DNA of 64,000 nucleotides from Otatea glauca (taxonomy: Eukaryota > Streptophyta > Magnoliopsida > Poales > Poaceae). Of the stretch, positions 33,577-46,237 are shown piece after piece. The first letter of the stretch is position 1, and each line of letters opens with the position of its first letter. The notes below the pieces were generated by a model. That model worked only from the letters and a program-made list of their open reading frames with translations. It did not search any database and was not told where the DNA came from. The position numbers and the translations under genes were made by a program. Location of the stretch: NCBI GenBank assembly GCA_036346275.1, contig CM070722.1:22157336-22221335 (forward strand), read 5' to 3'.

Positions 33577-33785
33577 TGGTGGTAGGGGGTGTAGGGGTTA
33601 GGGTTTGGAGGCCGAGGGCAGCGTTGTCGGGCGGGCGGCGGCAGGAGGGCGTGGGGCGCAAGGGTTGGCGCAGCAGGGCGGCGCGCGTCGGCGGCTGTGG
33701 TAGGGGGCGGCGAGAGGGCAGGGGGCGACGCGGTCGGGAGTGCGGTCGCAGGTCGGGAGGCTGGGGCGGCGTGTTAGGTGTGAGT
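33577..33785 (-). other. 5' flank of the captured SEC12-like fragment
   Basis: This GC-rich piece is continuous with 28,148 once the copia solo LTR is removed. Read on the minus strand it resembles a plant 5' untranslated region (CTCACTCCTCACTCACACC) leading towards exon 1. No start codon in a good context is visible. Confidence 0.4.
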
Positions 33786-33789
33786 GAGG

Positions 33790-34470
33790 AGTGAGCTTAG
33801 GTGAAGTTATATATGTAAGAGGATTACTGTTGGTTTCACAAAAAAACCAACATAGATGCTCCACATATTTCTATTGGTATTACAAAAAAACCGACACAGA
33901 TATGTTCCACATTACTATCGGTTTTACAACAAAGCCGATACAGATAGACATTCACATTTCTATTGGTTTTAAAGGAAAACCGACAAAGATGTTAGACTCC
34001 ACATTACTATCGGTTTTATAACGAAATTGACACAGATTCTCTACATATTACTATCGGTTTTATAACCAAACCGACATAGATGCTCTACTTATTACTATCG
34101 GTTTTATAATAAAACCGACACAGAGAGATACTCATTTGCTATCGGTTTTAAAGGAAAATCGACACAGATGCTAGAGAAACCGAAAATAACAAACAAAAGA
34201 GCAGGGCCATTATCTGTGCCGATTTTGTTATAAAACCGATAGTAATATGTGGAGCACCTGTGTCAATTTCGTTATAAAACCGATGGCAAGAGATAGTTAA
34301 TCTTGTCAGTTTCCTAATAAACTGATGGCAATGAATTATTATCTATGTCGGTTCCTTTGAGGAACCGATGTTAATAATGGCATATCTATGTTGGTTCCTT
34401 TAAGGAACCCATACAAATATAGAAGCATCAATATCGGTTTTATATCAAAACCTATTCAAATAGGCACTTT
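33790..34470. repeat. Subterminal-type hairpin array (ATCGGTTTTATAAC type)
   Basis: There are about a dozen inverted pairs of TACTATCGGTTTTATAAC and AAAACCGACACAGATG, with unit spacing of about 45 bases. The motif differs from the arrays at 25,450 and 34,985. It abuts the captured gene sequence on the left and CACTA leader sequence on the right, but no CACTA terminus is seen. It may be the decayed end of a separate gene-capturing element. Confidence 0.75.
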
Positions 34471-34984
34471 ATATCACACAGGGAATAATACCATGGTAAA
34501 GTCTGAATTTTCAGCATGTCATCAAAGAGAGAAAAGGTCATAATTTTTTCGAATATAGTTGGAATTATTTGAAATTTTGCACAAACATATTTTGGGATAC
34601 TAACTAGTTTTTCCAACAAGAATTTTTGAAAAAAGAGTCCCCATTCAAAAGAAGTGTCTAATTTAACTTCGTAGGCATGATTTTTGCTTAAAAGCGTAGA
34701 AAAATCAAAATTCCAGTGCAACCTAAACTTTCTTCGCGACATATCGAAATTACCTAGTGCAAACTTAAACGGGTTTGAAGGAATGCTCACATTTTGAAGA
34801 AAACAACAAATGAGGGAAAAAAGAGGGGAAATCTCCTCAAGCTAGTACTTCAAATTTACCATCTTAACACCCACCCTTGAGGATTTCAAATTTTCTCACC
34901 CAAGTATTGCTTCCAACCAGAATATATGCTGTTTTTTCAGGTGGCGGCGGATAATTATCCTCTGGAACAACAACAGAGGAGAGT
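34471..34984 (-). other. CACTA element 2: minus-strand 5' leader
   Basis: Read on the minus strand this segment is homologous to 53,641-53,960 of CACTA element 3. Shared phrases include GGTTATTTATACC (TATA-like), a GAGAGTTYAGYCC region, CACCCAAGTATTGCTTC in reverse, and the AACCTAAACT block. It is therefore the transcribed leader of the element whose 5' end is at 52,787. The transposase gene that should follow is missing and is replaced by the array at 33,790-34,470. Confidence 0.7.
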
Positions 34985-35357
34985 TTAGCCCAAGGGGTAT
35001 AAATAACCTAGCGAGGCATATCACAGTCGGTTCTCACTTAAGAAGCGATTGTGATTTGCACACACATCACTATCAGTTCTCACTTAGGAAGCGATAGTGA
35101 TGTGTCTTATGTGAGAAGCGATAGTGATGTTCATCATGCTCATCACTATCGGTTCTCACAAAAGAAGCGATAGTGATGTGAGTGCACATCACTATCGGTT
35201 CTTATGTGAGAAACGATAGTGATGTGCACTCACATCACTATCGCTTCTAACATAAGAATCGATAGTGATGTGCATGTTCTCATCACTATCAGTTCTCACA
35301 AAAGAACTGATTGTGATGTGCTCAGAATTATATCACAATCGCTTCTAACCTGATAAC
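34985..35357 (-). repeat. CACTA element 2: subterminal array, proximal part
   Basis: Inverted pairs of ATCACTATCGGTTCTCAC and GAAGCGATAGTGATG continue, after the Tekay insertion, at 52,669-52,787. The bases 35,353-35,357 (ATAAC) are the left copy of the Tekay target duplication. Confidence 0.85.
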
Positions 35358-38300
35358 TGTCGGGACCCGAATTTGCAAATCCGGACCCTCTGTGTATATC
35401 GCACTAGTCCAGGATCACGCTAATGCACACAGGCTCAACATAGAAGCTATCATAGTCATACACAGCGGAATATAGCATAACTTCAATAATTAATAAAAAC
35501 TGTTGTCTTACATAATTATTGCCACACAGGGCATAACTAAGAAATAGCAATTAAGCAGCAGTGGAAATAAAGTAAACGTAGCAGCTCCCCAGTTCACCGC
35601 AGGCAACTTACGAGGCTCGGACCCAAAGCATTCGCATCCATATAATCCTCCTCCATGAGAGGCGTAGCTTCTTCCCCTTCTGAAGTTGTTGTTGTAGGGG
35701 TGAGTACATAAAGCACTCAACAAGTTGTGCACAGTAATGCAATTCTAATATTCTACATGCTTGGCTTATTCCAAGGAAGGCTAACAAGGCTATTTTGCAA
35801 TAAAGCGTCATTTAACACGAATACAGTAAATAGATTGAAAAACAGTAAAACAAATAGCAGTAATTAATAGATTTCAGTATTACATGTAAATCAGATTTCC
35901 ACTCCTAAGTCAAGTTCCATTTACTCCGTGGCAATCCTGCCATCCCATCCAGTTTTCATTTGAATAAAGTCTAACCCTTAACTGTAATTCCCGAGCATTG
36001 CCCAATACCGTGAGCACGGCTATTCGAATAGATTGTACACTCTGCAGAGGTTATGTACTTTACCCACACGATATAACCAAACACCAGCAAGGCGAGCGAT
36101 CATAACAAAGCCTTTACAATGCTACACCTTGACCCCGTACTGCTCGCTAAGGTTTCAACACTGAAGGATTAAACCATCACAACAGGGCCCCACTCTTGTG
36201 CCATGTGAGTTTAACCGTAAACTCGGGACTCACTATTCACCACGACAGTACCAAAATCTAGGCTTCACAAATTATTCAGCTAGGCTGTCCCATTCCAGAC
36301 ATGTGGTTGCAAGAAAGACTCAGGTCAAAGGCTTGCAAGGTTAAGTCCTTAAAGTGATTAAGGCAAGACTTCCACATACCCCTGCCAATCCTGGCCCACC
36401 ATGGCACACTGCCCCTTGCCATTTGCCCCAATCTAAATCATTACCACCCCAGTTGATTACCAAGCACCATGTGCCACCAACATTTCAATCTAGTTGTGTG
36501 ACCTCCTCTCCACGCCAACTTGATATCACTGTGTGACAACACATGACACACCAATTCTTGAACATTGTTCCATATTCCATTAGTCAATATTAAGTATCAA
36601 CATTCGGACACATGTGATGATGTAGCATGGCTAAGTAATCTATGACAGTCTAACTAGCCCATGTTGATTATCAATATTAACCAACTATTAATTAACCATC
36701 TTAGGGTGATAATTAGATCATGGCATATAATTGACAAGGTATGATTTAATTCAAATAGGCATATTATCTAATTCCCAGATTAATTGAAATCATTTATACA
36801 CATAAAATATCATGCATAAAGTTTAAGAGACAAAATAGCAAATTTGTGAAATCAGGTGCAACATGGTCAAAGCACAACTTGCCTTGGAGTAGGTGCTGGT
36901 CTTGCTCTGAGCTTGGGTCTTGAAGCGACGAATCTTCCTCCGGATCACCGAGCAGTTCAACGTCTACGCGAATCGATACCAAAATAACAAATAAACACCA
37001 AAACAGAGAGCAAACAAACTCCATAAAATAAAATAAAATTTACCAATAAATAGATCTTGATTTTACAAATTTTTAGAAACTTGAATCACTCAAATTCGAG
37101 TTAAAATGCGAAAGATATAGCCTTTTGAAGTTTGAATAAATTTTTCTATTGGAAAAGATCTTTATTGCTTCCTGCTGACGTCGGCCCTGACCCGAGCCAA
37201 TCAGGCACTGACACGTCACCTCGGCGCACAAACCCGGTCCACAGAACCGCCTCTGGTCCACCGTGGATGCGGCCCACGGCGCCTCGCGTCACGCGCCCGA
37301 CACCCGGCGCGCCCAGGTTGGCTGCGACGCCGCCCGTGTCGATTCTCGACACGTGACGCGCACCCGCGAGGGGATCCGATGGCTACCGATCTACACCTAC
37401 GTGGCTCAATCATAACCGATCAGATCGATCCAACGGCCAACGCTTACCCGAGCCGTTTACTGCTTTTACCAAGACGTGGCACGATCACAGAAGTCTGACG
37501 AAGATCCAACGGTTGATGAAGCTTCCCGACGAAGATGGCAGCACGGCGATGGACTTGCACCGAAGTGGAGGAAGACAACCACTCGAACGGCGATTTGGTG
37601 CGACTCCGGCGAGATGAAGTGGCAGCCTCAACGCGTCTTTGAACGGCGACTCCAGATCTAGAACAGATTCAGCGAGAGGCGGCTTGACAATGACAAAACA
37701 GGGGGAAAACGATCGGCGGCACGATCTGGATCTCCGGCGAGCACTAACGCACGAGCGATGGTAGCGCAGGCGAAAACTTACCGACGAAACGATGCGGAGC
37801 AAGATGGCGAACCTCGTAGTGTGGGCTACGGCTTTTATAGCCTCGACAGGTGCGCTAAATAGCCAACCCTAGCTCTCCGCGGTGGAGACGACGTGCGGCG
37901 GCGAGTTTGGAAACCCGAATCGGAAACGAAGACGCCCAGCCGTCCGATTCGCGATCAACGGCCACGATTAGATCTCGGGCGATCCGATCCAATCCGCACT
38001 TTCCAAAATCAACGGAAGCGATCAGGTCTTTCCAAAACAACGTGAAGCAATCTCGGACGCACGATCCCGATCCAACGGCTCGCAGCGCTAGGGTTTCACG
38101 ATGAAGAAGGCCGCCCGATGGAAATCCAACGGCCGAGCGCGAAGGCGGCTGCGAAGCGGGCCGAACGGGCCGCACGTAGCTGGCTCACGGCGACGAAGGC
38201 CGGGCTCACCAAGATCGCTCACGTAATTTCTAACGCTTTACGATTTAAAATAATTACACAAATTAGTTTAATCTGTTTTAAGTAATTAACATATCAAGAA

Positions 38301-38510
38301 AAATCCCAGATAATTGTCATAAATACTTTGAGACATTTTGAACATAAATAGAATATTTTTGGCAAAACTTTATTTTGACTTTGGTTTAAATAAATAATTT
38401 TCACAATTAAGCCAATATAAATTGTTTTTTGGAATTCTAAATAAATCCAAAAAATTAGAAAAAGCACAAATAGCCATAAATAATTTTATTTGCAAATTTT
38501 GGGTGTTATA
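35358..38510 (-). repeat. Tekay element: left (transcriptional 3') LTR
   Basis: It is 3,153 bp and collinear with 49,474-52,668. It lacks a 45-base segment present in the right copy at about 51,255-51,299 and has a short insert near 37,690. The end is TGTTATA against TGTTACA in the other copy, a C-to-T change. GC-rich frames at 37,150-38,200 are not genes. Confidence 0.92.
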
Positions 38511-39740
38511 AACCCGTCGCTTTAATGTAATCTCGACCAGAGATTCAAGGTCGACTAGGAATAGGTTTGGAAATTCGACTTGTGTCTTCTTCACGCTCCC
38601 AGTTGCCTCATTCTCGTAATGGTTGCTCCATCAACTCGCAAAGCGAACTGATTTGTTCCTGGTATTGCGCTCCACAACATCCAAAATTTTCATCGGTTGC
38701 TCCTTGTAGGTCAAATCTTTCTGCAACTCAATCTCTTCCAAAGGCGTCTACTTCGCTGGCACCCGAAGACACTTCTTGAGCTGTGACACATGGAACACAT
38801 CATGCTCGCCTGCCAGCGACTGCGTCAATTCCAACTGATTAGCAACCTCCCCTCGATGGCTCAAAATCTTGAACGGTCCAACATATCTTGGGGCAAGCTT
38901 TCCTTTAGCGTGAAACCTTTTAACTCCCTTCAAAGGGGTAACACTAAGATACACGAAATCGTCGAGCTCGAAACTCAAATCACAACGTCTATTATCAGCG
39001 TAACTCTTTTGCTTTGACTGCGCGATTTTCAAGCTCTCTCTTATCATAGCAACTTGTTCTTCAGCTTCCTTGAGAACATTAGGGCCAAATATCATACGCT
39101 CTCCTGTCTCATTCTAATCAGCGGGGTACGACAGGCACGACCATATAAAGCTTCAAATGGCGACATCTGCAAACTAGCCTGGTAACTGTTGTTATAACTA
39201 AACTCTGCATACGGTAAACATTTGTCCTATGAAGTAGTGTAGGCTAAAGCGCAAGCTCTTAACATATCTTCCAGAATCTGATTTACTCTTTTCAATCGTC
39301 GGCCATCGGCTGCGGATGATATGCTATGAAGTTCAAGCGTTCCCATGGCTTCATGCAATTTATCCTGAATCTCGAGGTGAATCGAGTACCTCATCGACAC
39401 TATTTTCTTAGGCACACCATGCAAACACACAATTCTGGCTATATATAATTCTGCTAACCAGTCTCCTGAGTAAGTTGTCTTAACCGGAATGAAGTGAGCA
39501 ACTTTGGTCAATCGATCCACAATGACCCAAATAGAATCATACCCACTTTGAGTTCTTGGCAACCCAGTGATAAAATCCATGCCAATTTCTTCCCATTTCC
39601 ATTCTAGAATTTTTAATGGCTATAGTAAACCTGCTGGTCTCTGGTTTATTGCCTTAATTCTCTGGCATATATCACACAAGGCAACATGCTCAGCGACTTC
39701 ACGCTTCATATTCGGCCACCAAAACCTCTCCCTTAAGTCC
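38511..39740 (-). pseudogene. Tekay integrase and chromodomain-like C-terminus, broken
   Basis: Reading leftward, a zinc-binding region ends CDICQRIKA near 39,665. The core begins MDFITGLPRTQSGYDSIW (first catalytic Asp, 39,580). The second Asp block is scrambled by a frameshift near 39,400. The third-acid region reads ADGRRLKRVNQILEDMLR, with the usual Glu displaced. The C-terminal part (39,095-38,748) has GPFKILSHRG and HDVFHVSQLKK. After a stop come QPMKILDVVERNTRNK and a degenerate NHYENEATW near 38,590-38,720, recognisable as a chromodomain of Tekay type. The frame reaches the LTR border. A chromodomain would direct insertion to methylated-histone chromatin. Confidence 0.85.
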
Positions 39741-41002
39741 TAGTACATCTTAGCGCTTCCCGGATGGATTGAATACTTGGAATCGTGAGCCTGTTCCAAA
39801 ATCAACTGCTTAAGCTCTGGTCTGTGTGGCACACATATTCGACTCTTGAACCACATGGTACCCCGGTCATCCATAGTAAAATCTGCCACTAATCCTTCAT
39901 CCTTTTTAGCTTTGATTCGGTTAATTTTCTCATCATCCTTTTGCCCTTCCCGAATCTGATCCTCCAGCGTCGGCTTTACTTCCAATGCAGCTATGAATCC
40001 TTCTGGAACCATTTCCAAATTTAACTTCTGAAACTCCTTACACAGCTCCGATTGATCTTCTTGTACCATCATATTTGCAACGTGGCTTTTACTACTCAAG
40101 GCATCAGCCACTACATTAGCCTTTCCCGGATGGTAGTGGATTCCCATATTATAATCCTTTATCAGTTCCAACCACCTTCTTTGCCTCATGTTAAGATCTG
40201 ACTGAGTGAAAATATATTTCAAACTCTTGTGGTCCTTATATATCTCACATCTATTTCCAATGAGATAATGACGCCACAATTTCAAGGCATGCACCACAGC
40301 AGCCAATTCCAAATCATGTGTAGGATAATTTCCTTCATGCGGTCTCAACTACCTTGACGCATATGCGACCACTTTACCCTCTTGCATCAACACGCATCCA
40401 AGACCCTGTCTTGATGCATCACAGTATATGTCAAAGCTGTTCTGGACATCAGGCAATACCAACACTAGGGCTGTTGTCAAACGCTTCTTTAATTCCTTAA
40501 AGCTCTTCTCACACTCTAGCGTCCACGCAAACTTCTTTTCCTTTTTCAGCAATTGCGTGAGAGGTCTCACAATTATTGAGACTCCTTCCATAAACCGTCG
40601 GTAGTAACCTGCCATTCCCAGAAAACTACGCACCTGGATAACAGACTTCGGCTGCTCCCAGTGCAGGACTATCTCCACCTTGCTTGGGTCTACTGCCACT
40701 CCTTTCGCAGTCATCACATGACCAAGAAATTGAACCTTCTCCTTCCAAAAATCACACTTGTTGAACTTAGCGTACAACTGTTGTTCTCGCAACCTTTCTA
40801 AAACCAACCTCAAATGTTCAGCATGCTCTTCTTCTGTCTTCGAGTAAACCAGGATATCGTCTATAAAGACAACAACAAACTTATCCAGATACTCCATGAA
40901 AACCTTATTCATCATATTCATAAAATATGCCGGCGCATTGGTCAATCCGAACGACATAACTGTAAACTCATAATGTCCATATCTCGTCGACAATGCGGTC
41001 TT
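39741..41002 (-). pseudogene. Tekay reverse transcriptase (C-terminal part) and RNase H
   Basis: Downstream of the inserted solo LTR the reverse transcriptase resumes: STRYGHYEFTVMSFGLTNAP, then VVVFIDDILVYSK with the catalytic Asp pair near 40,865, then FLGHVMTAKGV and FLGMAGYYRRF. RNase H follows with DIYCDASRQGLGCVLMQ. A TAG at about 40,349 separates it from RPHEGNYPTHDLELAAVV and YHPGKANVVADALS. The linker to integrase ends AHDSKYSIHPGSAKMY. Apart from that stop this part is well kept. Confidence 0.9.
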
Positions 41003-41007
41003 CGGGA

Positions 41008-44000
41008 TGTGACGACCCCCATTTTTACATAAATGCAAAAATGGAAATCTAATGTGCATTCCGTACTAGTCCCATGATCAGTAGCTAGTACGCACATACA
41101 CGACAATTGGAATCACAACCATACAACAAAAATAATAAGCGGAAGCAAATATACAAATAACACTTACAACTCAGAGATTACAGCAGCAAAAGAAACAAAG
41201 TCCTGCAGTGTGCCCATCCAACCCGCAGGCAACTGACCAGGCATAAACTCTAGAAAGAACACGATGAAGATAAACCCGCAATCTGCGACGAAAGAGGAAA
41301 CTTCGAAGCTTCGCTAACTTATCCACCTAAAAACAACATATAAGCAAGGGTGAGTACTTTCGTACTCCGCAAGACTTGAGCAAAGCCTATAATATATGCA
41401 GGCCATTTCAAAGGAGGCTACTACAGTTAATTTGCATAAAGCATAATTGACGTTGTAAAACAAGTTATTTGCAAACGGAATTTGTAAAAGCATAATTGAC
41501 TGATATGAAATAAGTAAAGCATAAGTAATATTCACAACCCATCGTGAATATCGAATAATCCAGAAATGGAATCCATCAATGTCGATCCTTTGACATGAAA
41601 ACAAAAGCTACTAAACAAGTTCCAAACCACAACCCATTTTAGAAAATTAAACATTTAACTAGTGCAAGTTCACCAAGTTTCCCATGACCGAGGGGACGGC
41701 TAATCGATTAGATTTACACTCTGTAGAGGTGTACAACTTTACCCACAAGTCATGACCTTTTCTTTTTGCCGCATGTTTCACGCACCTTTGGCGTGTGGCC
41801 AGAATGTTCATGACGAAAACCTTTACATTATCTAATTTAACTTTGCACCAGCACCGGGACGATAAAACCCATGCTATGATGGAAGAACTCAGAGCATAGA
41901 AATGTTGGAACTTCCCATAGACATGGCGTACACCGTTATATTGGTAAGTGTTGTTCCCAACACCTCGGTGTGGGCACCCCGTAGAGCAAACCTCGAAAGG
42001 AAAGCCCATACTACTTCAGCCTACCAATGTGCAAAGTTAAACTAGATAACTTAATTGGTTTAAGGAAGCCCCATAACAACACTTGTGGTTGTATGGATTA
42101 TCTTGGATCATACAACACTGAGTTCGGTCCTTAATTTGACACGGGCGATACTCCACCCTACACTACGTGCAAATCCCTCTGCACATCTGGCTATTGCCAA
42201 TAATCGCCCGCATCAAAACCATAGTTTTATTTTGAGTTTTTAACGAAAATACCCATAACCAACAGCTACAATACAACATTTTCCATTTCTCAAGGAACAC
42301 ATTTTGATCTGCTCATCATCATCATTAGTTCTAAAAGCATGGCTAAGCATGGCTAATTATGAAATCGAATATACCCATGATAACATTAATTAATGTCTAA
42401 ACTTAATCTAGGTTTGTCAAGGTTCACATGTCCATACTTATCAAGGAGGTTTCATGAGACAACAGGTATAACTACCAGTACCACAAAATAGCAAATTTAC
42501 AGAAAGTAAACGCATGCATTAAACATTTTAATAAACACAATGCAAATTAAATACTGGGATCAAGATGGTCAAAGGGGGTGCTTGCCTTGCTTATATATCG
42601 CTTACGACGAAGACACGATCACGGCCGACGGAGACAACGACGGAGGAAGGGACGTCAGATTCTACACGTCGATCGATCGGAAAATAAAGTAAATAACCAA
42701 CTTCAATAAGGGCAAAAAGAAAACAGACAGAAAATCAAATAAAGATTCACTGCAGAAAACAGGAAAGCTTTAGGGTTTGAATTATAAGATTTCAAGACCT
42801 CATGATTTAGGTAAATACACATTCATATAATTAATGGCTTTTATGATGAGTAAAACATGGTTTCTTTTATAGATTATCTAATCTTGACTTACGAATTCAA
42901 GAGGCTAAAATTATGAATTCTTGTATTTTTAACTTCGAATTATAGATGCTAAAATTATTTGCATTAATAGAATTAAAACTCTAGTAAAAGGGGTATGCGA
43001 ATAGCACTTAACCTTAAGTGATTTTACATAAGGAATGATTTTGAATAAGGTATATCTGTTAAGTTAGGCTACTTGACTTATTTGTGGTTTTTAAGAAGGT
43101 TCTGGTGATACAAATATATATTAACTATGGATTTCATCATTATTGCCAAGTTGCTTATTCATATTATGAAGTTCATGAATCACAAAACTTAGGGTTATTT
43201 CGCTACTAGGATTTATATGCAAAACATAGTGAAATAAGATTATTTCTTCGGAGTTGGATAGCATATACTTCGAAGAACATTTCTAAGCTGATTTCATACA
43301 CTCTAGTGTTTAGATGAGACATTCTATTCATTGTTGAAAAGGCTTAAACGATAATAAGGTTTATGTTACAAGGAATTGGATTAGAAGTGTAGTGAACAAT
43401 TATCATTTAGGGTTATAGCACTAGCTGGATTCAGATGAATATTAAGCTATAAACAAAATATTTTTCCATAATATGATAGTCCATATCCTAAATATCATTT
43501 CTGAATTGATCTTCATAATATTAGCATTTAAAAGAGATATTCTACGGGTTGCTAAAAATGCTTAAGTGTTTCATTTATTTAGAAAACATAATATTTAGGG
43601 TTATGTTGCTAGACTCTTTTATATACAAACCTTAACGAAATAATATTCTTTCTTCAGAACATAGTAGCATGTACTTTGTAGAGTACTTCTATGCTATTTT
43701 CATAAATCTTTTCATTTGGATGAGATACTTTACAAGCTTCTGAAAAGGCTTAAGTGATCATTAGGGCCTAACAAGGACTTAAATTCAGATTAGCGCAACA
43801 TAAGATATTTTTACATAATCAGCAAGGGCACTATTTTTCAAGGTTATAGGATTTGGTTTTGTCAAATTTGAAGTTAGTTTGAGGAAGTTATGACTATTTG
43901 GATTATACAAGCATTGAAATTTCAACTACTAAACATTTTTTGTTTTCTATGGTAAACCTTAAATATTTTTACACATCTGGGATCCTTGTGATGTCAGGAG

Positions 44001-46232
44001 TATAATAAAACTGGGTTGACGCTTATTTGAATTCATTTGATCCATATTTCAACTATTCAATTTTCAATGCAAGAGAAGCTTCTTTTGCTTACTTTTTAAT
44101 ACAAACTGAGTTCAACTCCAAATGTTTTTGCAGAAATGGGACATTTACAATCTCAGGGACATGTGAGAACAGTTTCATGATTTTAGGAGCTATAATTTGT
44201 ATAGCTACTATAGGTTACATAAAAGGGACTTTAAACAAACTTGCTTGAAATAATTTGAACTGCAGTGATCATCTAAACTATGTTACATATTCCAAACCCT
44301 TATGGCTTAATTCAAATTTAGAAACTTATTTCACCTTATTTGGATTTCTTTTATATAAGTTATGCATATTTGAGTTTTTAGTGCATTGAATGCATCCTTT
44401 AATAGAAAGTAGCTCAAACATAAATGAAGTCTAAATATTTTTATATATTTGAACTTCTGGAAGCATAAGGATTCCATCAAAATTGGTTTCATTCAATTCT
44501 AAGTTTATTTGCAGAATTTTTATACAAAGCATATTTTTAGGCCTTTTAATCAAATTTGAATTTCGAATTCACCCATTGAAGATTTTCAAAATATTATTAC
44601 ATATTATGATGGTATCTGATTTTACATGAATATAGAAAATCGTTTCACAAATTTTGGAGTTATAATGCAAAAGTTATGGCTAATTGAATTAACTCGGGTA
44701 TACTAAATCAGGGAAAAACGAAAATACGCTTTCGGCACAGAGAGGCGCATTTTACCGATTGCACTGACTCCATCTTGCGTCACTGACATAAGGACCCCAC
44801 AGTGCCAGTGAGTGAAAACAGGGGAGGCGGCTAGGGCTCGTCGGCGACGGCTCTCCGGCGAGGGTCCGGCCGAATGGGTGGCACTTCCAGCATCAGTGAG
44901 TCTCGGCGCACACATGGGTGGGGTCGTTCACCGGCGGGGACGGCCGGAGAGGCCTGCCACCGGAGGTCTTCGGCGGAGGTAGGTGCGGCTCGTCGGGGAA
45001 GAAATAGAAGGGAGCTCCGGGTGAATCGGTAGCATTTTAAGCATCCATGGGGTCAGGGCATTCCATTTTGGTGGTTGGACGGGCCGGAGAAGCGACGGGC
45101 TGAGCTGCCACCGGATGCCGGAGCCGAGGAAGAAAGGCACACGTGCGCGGAGCTGGGCAAGAAAAGCGAAAGGAGCGAGTGGAATGAGCTCAAGAGTCAT
45201 GAGGAAGCTTTAGAATCAAAGAATTGAATTGATTCTCACCGATTTTGCTTGATCTTCCTTGTTCTTCTTTGCTTGTTCGAATGAGCTAAGCTCATGTGAG
45301 GGAGAAGATGAAGCCGAGCTTTGCTTTGGCGTGAGAAGATCAAATGGCTGGCTAGCTTCGTGTTTGGCTTAAAAGGTCTGGGGCTTTTTGGAGTTTGATG
45401 GAAGGATCTGGATTTGGCGAGGTGTCCCAAAGAATGTGAAACAAAGATGGCTGCTGGTACTCACATTAAAACGCCCATTAATCCAAACTGAAAAATTGTG
45501 AAACTTTTTTACTATGATCTAATGGTAGTGGTTAGCTTCCATTAAAAGTTTGGGACGAAAATACCACATGGTTAATTAATTAAAATTCGACATCGTACCA
45601 ATCGCTTCGTAATTTTGATTCTGGATTTTGATTTAACTAAAGGTGAAAATATTATTATTTATTTTTCGAACTTTTTATTTTCGTTTGGATTGGGATATTT
45701 ACTTATATATAAAAATTTCAAGTCAAAATATTGGGTAATTATTTTATAAAAATTCTGACATGAAAATTTTCAGATTTTCAATGCCTCTGTTTTTGAATTT
45801 TTAGAGGGTCTAAATGACATGATAAATTCCTGAAAGTTTTACCAGAATTATATTCAGCTCTGTGGGTGTCATGGTAATTTTTATAGCTCCATAAAAAGTT
45901 TTGAAGATTTTCTAGTAACTTGATTTCTACTGTTTCTAGTCAAAAAGTATTGTCCTTCCTTTCATTTATTTATTTTTATGTGAATAAAAATTTTACATGT
46001 TGACTTTTCTGACTTACCAGCATGCATAGGATTTCATGGTAATTTTTTCTAACTTTTTATGTTTACCATTTTACCATTTCCCTTTTCCTATTCTCTTTTG
46101 TTTGATTTTCATTCAATACAAAAATTCAAGACAATTCCAATTAAAACAAATAATGCCAACAAAATTCAGAAATAAACATTTTCAAATTTAAAATATTCAT
46201 TTTTATTTTATTGCATTTTTCAGGATGTTACA
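41008..46232 (-). mobile_element. Giant gypsy solo LTR (5.2 kb) inside the Tekay reverse transcriptase
   Basis: It begins TGTGACGACCCC and ends GGATGTTACA on +, flanked by exact CGGGA copies (41,003-41,007 and 46,233-46,237). Minus orientation is inferred from the shared start TGTAACATCC. No repeated end, gag or pol is seen inside, so it is a single LTR. It keeps two blocks common to the other Tekay-type LTRs (41,709-41,757 and 42,556-42,588). The middle (42,750-44,700) is AT-rich and featureless. Confidence 0.85.
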
Positions 46233-46237
46233 CGGGA

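Noticed and set aside
34452..34790. 112-codon minus-strand open frame as a new gene
   Set aside because: It overlaps sequence homologous to the non-coding leader of CACTA element 3, where the frame is not kept.
33790..35352. CRISPR-like array of spaced repeats
   Set aside because: The repeats are alternating inverted motifs next to CACTA ends in a plant genome; spacers are not unique sequences of constant length.
41008..46232. A complete small retrotransposon inside the Tekay element
   Set aside because: No internal pair of repeats, primer site or gag-pol sequence was found. The TG...CA ends with CGGGA copies fit a single LTR.
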